A stretch of 64,000 nucleotides of DNA from NCBI RefSeq assembly GCF_003545715.1, contig NZ_QVNU01000001.1, positions 496,001 to 560,000 on the forward strand. The letters are read 5' to 3'. The notes below the pieces were generated by a model. That model was not told the origin of the DNA. It did no database searches and saw nothing but the letters and a program-made list of their open reading frames with translations. Of this stretch, positions 50,477-59,586 are shown one piece after another; position 1 is the stretch's first letter, and each line of letters starts with the position of its first letter. This DNA is from Taibaiella koreensis (GTDB taxonomy: Bacteria; Bacteroidota; Bacteroidia; Chitinophagales; Chitinophagaceae). The translations under genes were made by a program, and so were the position numbers.

Positions 50477-52021
50477 ATGTCTACCGCAACCGAAAGCCCG
50501 GAAGCAATAAGCGCTTCCGCCAATCTTGCACAAAAGCCGCAGTTCAAAGCCCGCTACGACCACTATATCGGAGGCCAATTTGTTCCTCCCGCCAAAGGTG
50601 AATATTTTGATAATATTTCTCCCATCGACGGCAAAGTGTTTACACAAGCTGCCCGTGGTACGGCCGAAGATGTTAATGCTGCACTGGATGCCGCACACGC
50701 CGCATTCCCGGCCTGGAGCAAGACGCCGGCCACACAGCGCAGCAACCTGATGATGAAGATCGCGCAGGTGATCGAAGACAACCTGGAATACCTGGCTATA
50801 GTAGAAGCTATCGATAATGGAAAAGCGATCCGTGAAACCCGTGCGGCCGATCTGCCCCTTTGCGTCGATCACTTCCGGTATTTTGCCGGCGTTATCAGGG
50901 CCGAGGAAGGCGCTATAGCCGAGCATGACGAAAACACCGTGAGCATCGTGCTGCACGAGCCCCTGGGTGTAGTAGGGCAGATCATCCCCTGGAATTTTCC
51001 TCTGCTGATGGCCACCTGGAAAATAGCACCCGCGCTGGCCGCCGGCTGCTGTGTGGTGGTAAAGCCTGCCGAGCAAACGCCCACCTCCATTATGGTGCTG
51101 CTAGAATTGATCGGCGATATACTGCCGCCTGGTGTGCTGAATGTGGTAACGGGCTTTGGCCCCGAAGCAGGTAAGCCGCTGGCCACCTCGCCGCGTATTG
51201 CTAAGGTCGCTTTTACCGGTGAAACCACTACCGGCCGCCTGATCCTGCAATACGCATCGGAAAACATTATTCCTGCTACTATGGAGCTGGGCGGTAAATC
51301 GCCCAATATCTTCTTCCCCTCGGTGGCCGATGCCGACGATGCGTTTTTTGATAAAGCCGTGGAAGGTGCGGTGTTGTTTGCGCTTAATCAGGGCGAAGTG
51401 TGTACCTGTCCTTCGCGACTGCTGGTGCACGAAAGTATCTACGATAAATTTATGGATCGTGTGATCGCCCGTACCAAGGCCATCAAGACCGGCAACCCGC
51501 TCGACGGTACGGTAATGATGGGCGCGCAGGCCAGCAGCGACCAGTATGAAAAGATAAAGTCGTACCTGCAGATCGGTAAAGAAGAAGGCGCTGAAGTACT
51601 TGCCGGCGGTGAAGTAAATCAGCTGGAAGGTGAGCTTGGAGGCGGCTACTATATCCAGCCCACCATATTCAAGGGACATAATAAAATGCGTGTGTTCCAG
51701 GAGGAGATATTTGGGCCTGTGGTTTGCGTTACAACATTTAAGACAACAGAAGAAGCGATCGACATTGCCAACGATACCTTGTATGGCCTGGGCGCCGGTG
51801 TATGGACCCGCGATGCGCATGAATTGTACCAGGTACCGCGTGCCATTAAAGCGGGCAGGGTATGGGTCAATAATTACCACGCTTACCCGGCACATGCACC
51901 GTTCGGCGGCTACAAGAAATCCGGCTTCGGGCGCGAAAACCATAAGATGATGCTGGAACATTATCGCCAGACCAAGAACATGCTGATATCATATAGCAAG
52001 CAGAAGCTGGGTTTCTTTTAA
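50477..52021 (+). CDS. NAD(P)-dependent aldehyde dehydrogenase
   Basis: A 514-residue enzyme oxidising aldehydes to acids. Catalytic Cys309 lies in [11 protein letters not shown] (a second Cys follows at 311) and general base Glu270 in [31 protein letters not shown] is the cofactor-binding segment. The sequence is of the AldB/ExaC acetaldehyde-type group. A DUF779 gene follows 37 bp later and an AraC-type regulator is divergent, the usual neighbourhood for this group. Confidence 0.95.
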   Translation: MSTATESPEAISASANLAQKPQFKARYDHYIGGQFVPPAKGEYFDNISPIDGKVFTQAARGTAEDVNAALDAAHAAFPAWSKTPATQRSNLMMKIAQVIEDNLEYLAIVEAIDNGKAIRETRAADLPLCVDHFRYFAGVIRAEEGAIAEHDENTVSIVLHEPLGVVGQIIPWNFPLLMATWKIAPALAAGCCVVVKPAEQTPTSIMVLLELIGDILPPGVLNVVTGFGPEAGKPLATSPRIAKVAFTGETTTGRLILQYASENIIPATMELGGKSPNIFFPSVADADDAFFDKAVEGAVLFALNQGEVCTCPSRLLVHESIYDKFMDRVIARTKAIKTGNPLDGTVMMGAQASSDQYEKIKSYLQIGKEEGAEVLAGGEVNQLEGELGGGYYIQPTIFKGHNKMRVFQEEIFGPVVCVTTFKTTEEAIDIANDTLYGLGAGVWTRDAHELYQVPRAIKAGRVWVNNYHAYPAHAPFGGYKKSGFGRENHKMMLEHYRQTKNMLISYSKQKLGFF

Positions 52022-52058
52022 ATAAAATTTCACCTGGTTTATTCATCAAAAAAAATGC

Positions 52059-52436
52059 ATGCCCATGATAGCCCGGGTATTGATCACGCCGGAAGCGTTT
52101 GATGTAGTAGAAGACCTGAAGGAAAAGCACGGTCCGCTGATGTTCCACCAGAGCGGTGGCTGCTGCGACGGTTCCTCTCCCATGTGTTTTGAAAAAGGCG
52201 AGTTCAGGACGGGAAGCAGCGATGTATGCCTGGGCACGGTTGCCGGCTGTGATTTCTGGATGAGCAAAGACCAGTTTGAATACTGGAAGCATACCCAGCT
52301 TACCGTAGATGTGACGCCAGGCCGCGGCGCCAGTTTCTCCCTGGAAATACCACTGGGATTGCGGTTCCTTATCCGGTCAAAAGTATTTACCGACGAAGAA
52401 GAAGTACAGTTGGAACCGCTGCGCTATAGCGAGTAG
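52059..52436 (+). CDS. DUF779 family protein
   Basis: A 125-residue cytosolic protein with the Cys-rich core FHQSGGCCDGSSPMCFEKGEF and GTVAGCDFWMSKDQFEYWKHTQLTVDV, matching DUF779. It is regularly encoded after acetaldehyde-type dehydrogenase genes; the role, possibly metal binding or redox help, is not proven. ATG 52065 is an alternative start. Confidence 0.9.
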   Translation: MPMIARVLITPEAFDVVEDLKEKHGPLMFHQSGGCCDGSSPMCFEKGEFRTGSSDVCLGTVAGCDFWMSKDQFEYWKHTQLTVDVTPGRGASFSLEIPLGLRFLIRSKVFTDEEEVQLEPLRYSE

Positions 52437-52443
52437 TAGAAGA

Positions 52444-52467
52444 AGCCGGGCTTGTCCCGGTTTTTTT
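52444..52467 (+). terminator. Intrinsic terminator of the aldehyde dehydrogenase operon
   Basis: CCGGG (52446-52450) pairs with CCCGG (52456-52460), extended by three A/T or wobble pairs, and TTTTTTT follows. Confidence 0.88.
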
Positions 52468-52509
52468 ATGTCTGCTACCTGCCGTTGAGAAATATATCGA
52501 GATAACAGA

Positions 52510-52655
52510 TTGCCCCGTAGGGGCAACATGTCTGTAGAAGCTAAACGAAAGGAACATCGGGAACGTTATCCATTGCTCCATAGGAGCAACATGTCTGTAG
52601 CAAAAGAATGTTTGTCTCCACATTGCCCCGTAGGGGCAACGTGTTTGTAGCAAAA
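52510..52655. repeat. Three copies of a short hairpin repeat (TTGCCCCGTAGGGGCAA type)
   Basis: Units start at 52510, 52573 and 52623. Each has a small hairpin (TTGCCCC/GGGGCAA or TTGCTCC/GGAGCAA, loop GTA or ATA) followed by a shared tail close to CATGTCTGTAGCAAAA. The second has paired substitutions in both arms that keep the stem. No gene lies between 52437 and 52824. Confidence 0.8.
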
Positions 52656-52824
52656 AAAATGTTTGTAAAAAAAACAGCAAACAATGGGTTACCATTTTTG
52701 TGGAATCTGTATTAATCTATATCTAACAACAAAGACGCTACACAAGCATCGTATCGCTATTGAGAATATCCGGAGTTCCAATAGGGGATAACGCTGCACC
52801 ATTTCATCAAGAAAACATATAACC

Positions 52825-54405
52825 ATGAAACGTTCTTTTTTTGCAATAGCAATATTGCCCTGGCTTCTTTTTGCCTGTGGCAACCGGAATACGATCGCAG
52901 ACCGCACGCTTGACGCGTCGCGGGAGATGACGCTCAGCGAACCTGTGCCTGCAGTGGAGGAACCTGAGCCGAATACGGAAGGTTACGCTGCTATACAGGA
53001 AAACAGTTTTGTAACCGCCCTTCATCAGCCTTTGTCTACTTTTTCGGTTGATGTTGATAAGGCATCTTACAGCAATATGCGCCGCTTCCTGAACAATGGC
53101 CGTCTACCCCCGGCAGGAGCCGTTCGTATAGAAGAGATGATCAATTACTTTGACTATGACTATAAAAAGCCCGAAGATGGCAAGCCTTTTAGTGTTGTAA
53201 CCGAAGTAGCCGGCTGCCCTTGGAATGAAAGCCACAAGCTTGTCCATATTGGCCTTAAGGGCAGGGAGATCGAACAAACAGGGCTGCCACCTTCGAATCT
53301 CGTTTTCCTCGTCGATGTATCCGGCTCTATGGAGGCTGAAGATAAACTGCCGCTGCTCAAGCGATCGTTGCTGCTGCTCGTCGATAAGTTAAGCGATGAG
53401 GACAGGGTATCGATTGTTGCCTATGCCGGGAATGCGGGACTTGTGCTGCCTTCTACCAGCGGGGCAGAAAAAAGCACGATACGGGAGGCGATAGAAAACC
53501 TGGAAGCAGGAGGCTCGACCGCCGGTGGAGCGGGCATCGTGCTGGCCTATAAAGAAGCCCGGAAGCATTTCATGCAGCAAGGGAACAATCGTATTATTAT
53601 CGCTACCGATGGCGATTTTAATGTAGGCCTCAGTAGTGAAGATGAGCTGGTGCGGCTGGTAGAAAAGGAAAGAGAAAGCGGTGTGTTCTTATCGGTGCTT
53701 GGGTTGGGAACGGGTAACTACCAGGATAGTAAAATGCAACAGTTGGCCGACAAAGGCAATGGCAATCACTATTATATCGACGGTATCGCTGAAGCTAGAA
53801 AAGTGCTGGTAAAGGAATTTTCCGGCACCTTATTTACTATAGCAAAAGATGTGAAAATACAAGTGGAATTTAATCCGGCGAAAGTGCAGGCATACCGGTT
53901 GATCGGATATGAGAACAGGATGCTGAATAAAGAAGATTTTAACGACGATAAAAAGGACGCTGGTGAGATTGGAAGCGGGCATACCGTCACGGCATTGTAT
54001 GAAATCATACCTGCAGGCGTAACCGACGATCTCGTTAAGTCTGTAGATGAGCTGAAATACCAGGATGAACCCGGTGAAACTAAAGCCACCGATCATAGCG
54101 GTGAATTGCTGACCATTAAATTGCGGTATAAGGCGCCGCAGTCAGATGTAAGCGAGAAGATCATTGTACCTGTTATGGATGGTAATGAAAGCTGGAAAAG
54201 CACATCGGATAATTTCAGGTTTTCGGCAGCGGTTGCAGAATTTGGGCTGTTGCTCCGCAATTCGGAATATAAGCAAAAGGCAAGCTACACGCAAGTGCTT
54301 GCGATCGCAAAAGGAGCTACAGGGGACGACGAAAATGGGTATCGAAGCGAATTTGGTACACTGGTGACCAAAGCAAGCGACCTGGCAAAGGCAGATAAGG
54401 AGTAA
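52825..54405 (+). CDS. VWA-domain lipoprotein (YfbK-like)
   Basis: A 526-residue lipoprotein with lipobox LLFAC (Cys18). A N-terminal von Willebrand-associated region (NSFVTALHQPLSTFSVDVDKASYSNMRRFLNNGRLPP … VRIEEMINYFDYDY) precedes the VWA domain with the MIDAS motif DVSGSM (164-169) and TDGDFNVG; the C-terminal DUF3520-like part ends FGLLLRNSEYKQKASYTQVLAIA. The family is widespread, in the cell envelope, and of unclear function. Confidence 0.92.
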   Translation: MKRSFFAIAILPWLLFACGNRNTIADRTLDASREMTLSEPVPAVEEPEPNTEGYAAIQENSFVTALHQPLSTFSVDVDKASYSNMRRFLNNGRLPPAGAVRIEEMINYFDYDYKKPEDGKPFSVVTEVAGCPWNESHKLVHIGLKGREIEQTGLPPSNLVFLVDVSGSMEAEDKLPLLKRSLLLLVDKLSDEDRVSIVAYAGNAGLVLPSTSGAEKSTIREAIENLEAGGSTAGGAGIVLAYKEARKHFMQQGNNRIIIATDGDFNVGLSSEDELVRLVEKERESGVFLSVLGLGTGNYQDSKMQQLADKGNGNHYYIDGIAEARKVLVKEFSGTLFTIAKDVKIQVEFNPAKVQAYRLIGYENRMLNKEDFNDDKKDAGEIGSGHTVTALYEIIPAGVTDDLVKSVDELKYQDEPGETKATDHSGELLTIKLRYKAPQSDVSEKIIVPVMDGNESWKSTSDNFRFSAAVAEFGLLLRNSEYKQKASYTQVLAIAKGATGDDENGYRSEFGTLVTKASDLAKADKE

Positions 54406-54411
54406 GGCACG

Positions 54412-54442
54412 GCGGCCCTCGTCACAAAAAAACGAGGGCCGC
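54412..54442 (+). terminator. Terminator hairpin after the VWA gene
   Basis: GCGGCCCTCGT (54412-54422) pairs with ACGAGGGCCGC (54432-54442). Confidence 0.75.
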
Positions 54443-54565
54443 TGTAGTGCACAATAAAAAAGGCAATATTTATGTTGTTGTCCTTACCTCCGGTCGTGGA
54501 AAGCTATGGCTACATCCATGTTGTTTACATATCGTTATTCCTGTTCATCTTTCAAAATTTTAGCA

Positions 54566-54594
54566 TTTGTAACGACCCCAAACAGCTATCTTTG
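54566..54594 (+). promoter_or_regulatory. Full promoter (TTTG-17-TATCTTTG) for tamB
   Basis: TTTG at 54566-54569 and exact TATCTTTG at 54587-54594, 17 bp apart. Transcription should start near 54600, about 8 bp before the TTG start codon. Confidence 0.65.
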
Positions 54595-54607
54595 CCCACA
54601 ATAATCG

Positions 54608-57600
54608 TTGTGGCCGCTGAAGCGCTTTCTTAAAATATTACGGAACACTTTACTGACATTGCTCGGTATTATCATTATCCTGGTAATACTGGTCAATTTT
54701 ACGCCTGTGCAAAACTTCGTTGCGCAAAAGGCGGTCGGCTATTTATCGGATAAGCTGGGTACCAAAGTGACGCTGAAGCATGTGCGGCTTAACCTGTTCA
54801 ACTCAGCCACGCTGGAGGGACTGTATATCCAGGACAAGCAGGGCGATACCCTGCTTTATGCGGGTGAGGCCGAGGTGAAGATCACCGATTGGTTCTTTCT
54901 TAAAGATAAGCCCGTCATCAGCTATGTAGGCCTCAGGCAGGCTTATGCCAACCTGCACCGGGGGCGTAGCAGCGACGAATGGAATTATCAGTTCGTTATT
55001 GATGCTTTTGCTTCGAAGAGCAGTAAACCCAAAAAGAAGAAAGAAGGTAAGCTGAATCTCGACCTGCGCGAAGTAGTGCTGGAACAGCTGCGGTTTCATA
55101 TGGTCGATGAATGGAGCGGCAGCGATATGATAGGAGAGCTGGAATCGTTTACCATCCACGCCCGGCAAATCGACTTTGAAAAAAAGATCATCGATGTACG
55201 TTCTATTGAAGGCAATAAGGTGCTCTTCGGGATACGGGACTACAAGGGTGGCCGTCCCGCCAGGCCGAAGAGCAATGCCGTTCCGGAAATAGATACAATA
55301 CCCTTCAATCCTGATATGTGGAAGGTGTCGCTGGGACAGATTAAACTTTCCGGTAGTCGCTTTTTCCTCGAAGATCCCGATACGAAGGCGGAGCGTGGGT
55401 ACTTTGACGCAACCCATATGGATGTTAAAGGCCTCGAGCTGGATGCGCGCGATATCGTGATCCGTGGCGATACCCTTACCGGCGACCTAGCCTTGCTTAA
55501 AGGCCGTGACCGTAGCGGCATCGAGATCAAAAAAATGGCAGCAAAGGTAACCGTATCGCCTAACCTGTCGGAATGCAGGGACCTGGATCTGCAAACCGGT
55601 TACAGCCACCTGCGTCATTACTATGCTATGCGCTATAAGCGCTTTCCCGACTTCGAAGACTACCTTACCAATGTGGTCATGGTGGCCGATCTCGAACAAT
55701 CGGAGGTGGGCATCCAGGATATAGCCTATTTTGCCCCTGCCATGTCGCGCTATAGCAACCTGTCTGTAGCAGTCAGTGGTAAGGGGAATGGTACAGTGGA
55801 AAAGCTGCGTGTAAAGGACCTGGTGCTTAATGATGGTTTTACGCGGCTTAAAGGCGACCTGTACATGAACGGCCTGCCGGATATCGAAAGTACCTTCATC
55901 GATTTCCAGAGGGGAGAAGTGCATACCAACGGCGCCGCGGCCTTCGTGTATGTGCCGGAGCTGCGCGGACAGCAGGCGATCGATTTGTCGGCGCTCAGCA
56001 CGCTCAACTTTACCGGAAGCTTCACGGGCTTTATCAATGACTTTGTGGCTTACGGAACGCTCAGCTCCAACCTGGGGAATGCCAAGGCCGATATCAACCT
56101 CAAGTTTCCCCGTAATGCCCAGCCGGTCTATTCGGGTAACCTTACTACAGAAGATTTTGACCTGGGTCGCTTATTGCGGGCAGATGTTATTGGTAAGGTA
56201 AGTGTGGATGCGGCAGTAAAAGGAAAAGGATTTGATGCCGCTACAGCTGCTATCGACATTGAAGGTACGATTAAGGCAGCCGATCTGAACGGTTACCATT
56301 ACCAGAATATAACGGTCGACGGAACGCTGGCCGCGAAGAAATTTGACGGGAAACTTACGGCCAAAGATCCTAACCTGGATATGGATTTCGATGGTAAGAT
56401 TGATTTCTCCGGAGAGCGTCCTTTATTCCAGGTCGATGCCAATATAGGCCATGTCAACGCTACGGCGTTAAAGCTTACGAAGGACAGCATCACGGCAGAA
56501 GGGAAAATGCGATTGGATTTCAGCGGCAGCAATATCGACAACTTTGTTGGCTCAGCCTCTATTTATCACATTAATATCCTTCGCGACAGTACACGGCTCA
56601 ATATCGATTCCCTGCAGCTGACCTCTCATCAGGCTGAGGATGGAACCAAAGTGCTTACCTTGAATACCAATGACGTGAATGCGACGGTGAGCGGGCGTTT
56701 TTCACTATTGGACCTGCCGGGGTCGGCAAAAATGTTCCTTTCTTATTACCTGCCACAGTATGTTACCCGGCCGGAAAAGGTGAACGAGCACCAGGATATC
56801 CGTTTCGATATTACCGCCGGCAATACAGATGATCTTCTCTCCCTGTTCAGCCCTGCTATAAGGGTAGGTTCGGGCCTGCACCTTAACGGCTCGATGAATA
56901 TGGCCAACCAGGAGCTGCTGTTCAAAGGCATTATACCTTATTTCACTTACGGCAGCTTCCGGTTCAGCAACATACAGATAGACAGCCGGGGCAGCTATTC
57001 CGGCTTCGGCTTGCAAGCTACCGCCAATGGCATTAAAGCAGGCGAAATGGATATTGCATCCACCGTTCAGCTGCAAACCAATATCTTCCAGGATTCTGCC
57101 CGTTTCCAGGTACTGACGACTACGCCTACCAGTATAGGAAGCGCCAAGCTCAACGGAATGGCTTATGCCGACCGGGACAGCTTTTTCCTGCATATACAGC
57201 CTTCGGAATTTTACCTGAACCAATCGCGTTGGGAAATCCCCGACGGTAACCAGATTGTGCTGGCGAAAGATTACCTTTCTTTGACCAACCTGCGTATACA
57301 ATCGGGACTGCAAAAGATATTGATCAACACAGACGGAAGAGGGCAACCGGGTGACGCCGATATACGTATCGAAAACTTTGACATCGCACCTTTACATACG
57401 TTGCTGGGCATCGAGGACATAAACCTCGACGGTCGTATCAATGGCCAGGCGAAAGTAACCTCCCTGCTGAAAGATCAAAAGATCGACTTCGATGTAACCG
57501 CTTCCGACCTCCGGATCAATAGTGATACCCTTGGGGAAGCAAAGGCCATAGGCTCCTACGACGTAGCTAAATCGCTGATCACGCTCAGCCGGGAAAGCGG

Positions 57601-59458
57601 CCTTAGCTACAAAGATTCCAGAGCCAGCCTAACCGGAACGTATAGCTTTGATCCGCAATCGAAGGAGAATATCGATGGTGAGATCAATCTCGAAAAGGCT
57701 AGCCTCAGCTGGGCGCAACCCTTCTTGTCGGGCTATGTACATAGCCTGACGGGGCATGTCAGCGGCGCCATATCGGTGAAAGGTTCCGCTTCGGATCCGG
57801 TGACCACGGGCTCGATTGAGCTGGACCAGGTAGGCTTTGTCCCCGATATTACGGGAGCCCACTATACCATCCGGGAAGCCACGATAGGCGTAAGCGATAC
57901 AAAGTTCGATTTCGGCTCTATAACCGTTACAGACGACGATGGCCGGGAAGGCGTGCTAAGCGGCAATATACAGCATAGCCGGCTTAGTAAAATGAATTTC
58001 AGGTTAAACCTGCGCAGCGACAACATAAAAGTGGTTGATCTGAAAGACTACCAGAATCCCAATTTTTACGGAGATGTAAAGGCATCGGTACAACTTCGTC
58101 TTTCGGGTCCGGCCAACAACCTTAATCTCAATATATTTGCCACGCCCCAGAAAAATTCCCACTTGTTTATTCCCATAGGATATGGCAGCGACGTAAGCGA
58201 CTATGAATACATCCGCTTTAAGCAATACGGCGAGGTACAGACGGTAAAGGAAGTGAGCAAAAACAAGCTGAACATCCGCATCGATGCTATTGCTACACCC
58301 GATCTGGAGGCGACCATCATACTGGATCCCAACACAGGCGACCAGATATGGGCAAAGGGTAGCGGCAATCTTATACTTGAGATCCCATCGTCGGGAGAGA
58401 TGAAGATGAATGGTAATTATATCATCGATGAAGGGAAGTACAATTTCTCCTTTAAGCAGCTCCAGGTGCTGAATTATAAAAGGCAGTTCACCATCAATTC
58501 CAACAGTGTGATCAAGTGGAATGGAGATATTGCCGATGCCGACCTGGATGTTACGGCTTATGCACAAATCAAGGCCCGCTTGTACGATCTGATCATCAAT
58601 GAAGTGGACCGCGTAGGATTGTCGCAATCCGAGATCAGGGACGCCCAGATCATGCAGATGGTAAATGTACAAATGAACATGCGTGGCTCACTGAAGGAGC
58701 CTGAGTTTGGCTTTAAGCTCGACCTGGCAGAAAACCGTTCGGTGGGAACCTACGCTTACCAGAAACTGCAGCGTGTCAATTCCGACGATAAGGAGCTGCT
58801 GAACCAGGTAGCCTCCCTGTTGTTGCTGGAGCAATTTGTACCGCCTGAAGGGATCAGTAATTCTAATGCTGTTGCCAGCGGCACCATCAATAACCTGAGC
58901 GAGCTGATCTCGTCCACGGCATCTTCGCAGATCACCAATTTTGCCAATAAGATACTGGGAATGGAAGACCTTTATATCGGCCTCCGGTATAAGAACTATA
59001 ACCTGGCCGACAACAGCCAGCCGCTTAACGGGATCAGCTACCTGAACCGGAATGAGGCTGGTGTGAACCTGCGTAAAAATTTCTTCAACAACCGTCTTAT
59101 TGTTGAAGTGGGCGGCGTATACGATTGGGGCCGCAATAACGCGCAGAGCGATTTTACCACCAATTTTGCCGGCGACTTCCGTGTGCAATACCTGTTGTCT
59201 GAAGACGGCCGGATACGCTTCAATGTATTCCGCACCAGCAATTATGACGCCCTTTTTTCCCAGCTGATCGGCAGGCAGGGAGTGGGATTAAGCTATCGGA
59301 AATCTTTCAACGGCCTGCTCGACCTGTTCAAGAGCGAGGAAAAAATGAGGAAAGAGCGGGAAGAGCGACTGAAGCAGCAACGGCAGCAAACCCTCCGGCG
59401 GGACAATAGCGGTGTCGATACTTCAAGCCAATCCCTTACGCAATCCATCCGCCGTTAG
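54608..59458 (+). CDS. tamB: Translocation and assembly module protein TamB
   Basis: A 1616-residue AsmA-like giant. It has an N-terminal membrane anchor (NTLLTLLGIIIILVILVNF), then VQNFVAQKAVGYLSDKLGTKVTLKHVRL, long beta-helical repeats, and the C-terminal TamB/DUF490 domain (ending in the region LRYKNYNLADNSQPLNGISYLNRNEAGVNLRKNFFNNRLIVEVGGVYDWG). It spans the periplasm and moves lipids or barrel proteins with the Omp85 partner TamL. The start seems to be TTG at 54608, just behind the transcription start, because no ATG precedes the anchor in frame. Confidence 0.93.
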   Translation: MWPLKRFLKILRNTLLTLLGIIIILVILVNFTPVQNFVAQKAVGYLSDKLGTKVTLKHVRLNLFNSATLEGLYIQDKQGDTLLYAGEAEVKITDWFFLKDKPVISYVGLRQAYANLHRGRSSDEWNYQFVIDAFASKSSKPKKKKEGKLNLDLREVVLEQLRFHMVDEWSGSDMIGELESFTIHARQIDFEKKIIDVRSIEGNKVLFGIRDYKGGRPARPKSNAVPEIDTIPFNPDMWKVSLGQIKLSGSRFFLEDPDTKAERGYFDATHMDVKGLELDARDIVIRGDTLTGDLALLKGRDRSGIEIKKMAAKVTVSPNLSECRDLDLQTGYSHLRHYYAMRYKRFPDFEDYLTNVVMVADLEQSEVGIQDIAYFAPAMSRYSNLSVAVSGKGNGTVEKLRVKDLVLNDGFTRLKGDLYMNGLPDIESTFIDFQRGEVHTNGAAAFVYVPELRGQQAIDLSALSTLNFTGSFTGFINDFVAYGTLSSNLGNAKADINLKFPRNAQPVYSGNLTTEDFDLGRLLRADVIGKVSVDAAVKGKGFDAATAAIDIEGTIKAADLNGYHYQNITVDGTLAAKKFDGKLTAKDPNLDMDFDGKIDFSGERPLFQVDANIGHVNATALKLTKDSITAEGKMRLDFSGSNIDNFVGSASIYHINILRDSTRLNIDSLQLTSHQAEDGTKVLTLNTNDVNATVSGRFSLLDLPGSAKMFLSYYLPQYVTRPEKVNEHQDIRFDITAGNTDDLLSLFSPAIRVGSGLHLNGSMNMANQELLFKGIIPYFTYGSFRFSNIQIDSRGSYSGFGLQATANGIKAGEMDIASTVQLQTNIFQDSARFQVLTTTPTSIGSAKLNGMAYADRDSFFLHIQPSEFYLNQSRWEIPDGNQIVLAKDYLSLTNLRIQSGLQKILINTDGRGQPGDADIRIENFDIAPLHTLLGIEDINLDGRINGQAKVTSLLKDQKIDFDVTASDLRINSDTLGEAKAIGSYDVAKSLITLSRESGLSYKDSRASLTGTYSFDPQSKENIDGEINLEKASLSWAQPFLSGYVHSLTGHVSGAISVKGSASDPVTTGSIELDQVGFVPDITGAHYTIREATIGVSDTKFDFGSITVTDDDGREGVLSGNIQHSRLSKMNFRLNLRSDNIKVVDLKDYQNPNFYGDVKASVQLRLSGPANNLNLNIFATPQKNSHLFIPIGYGSDVSDYEYIRFKQYGEVQTVKEVSKNKLNIRIDAIATPDLEATIILDPNTGDQIWAKGSGNLILEIPSSGEMKMNGNYIIDEGKYNFSFKQLQVLNYKRQFTINSNSVIKWNGDIADADLDVTAYAQIKARLYDLIINEVDRVGLSQSEIRDAQIMQMVNVQMNMRGSLKEPEFGFKLDLAENRSVGTYAYQKLQRVNSDDKELLNQVASLLLLEQFVPPEGISNSNAVASGTINNLSELISSTASSQITNFANKILGMEDLYIGLRYKNYNLADNSQPLNGISYLNRNEAGVNLRKNFFNNRLIVEVGGVYDWGRNNAQSDFTTNFAGDFRVQYLLSEDGRIRFNVFRTSNYDALFSQLIGRQGVGLSYRKSFNGLLDLFKSEEKMRKEREERLKQQRQQTLRRDNSGVDTSSQSLTQSIRR

Positions 59459-59586
59459 CTATGTCATAGCCGGTCGGTTGGGAATCGCTTGCGCATATGT
59501 TTATTTTTAATGCGCAATTTTTTTATTACATCGCCGTTATTTTTCCTATTATTGCCCGAAGTATACACCCAAATCACCTGCATAGA

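Noticed and set aside
52510-52655. Possible CRISPR array
   Set aside because: Only three imperfect units with hairpin and unequal spacing, without cas genes; better explained as dispersed hairpin repeats.
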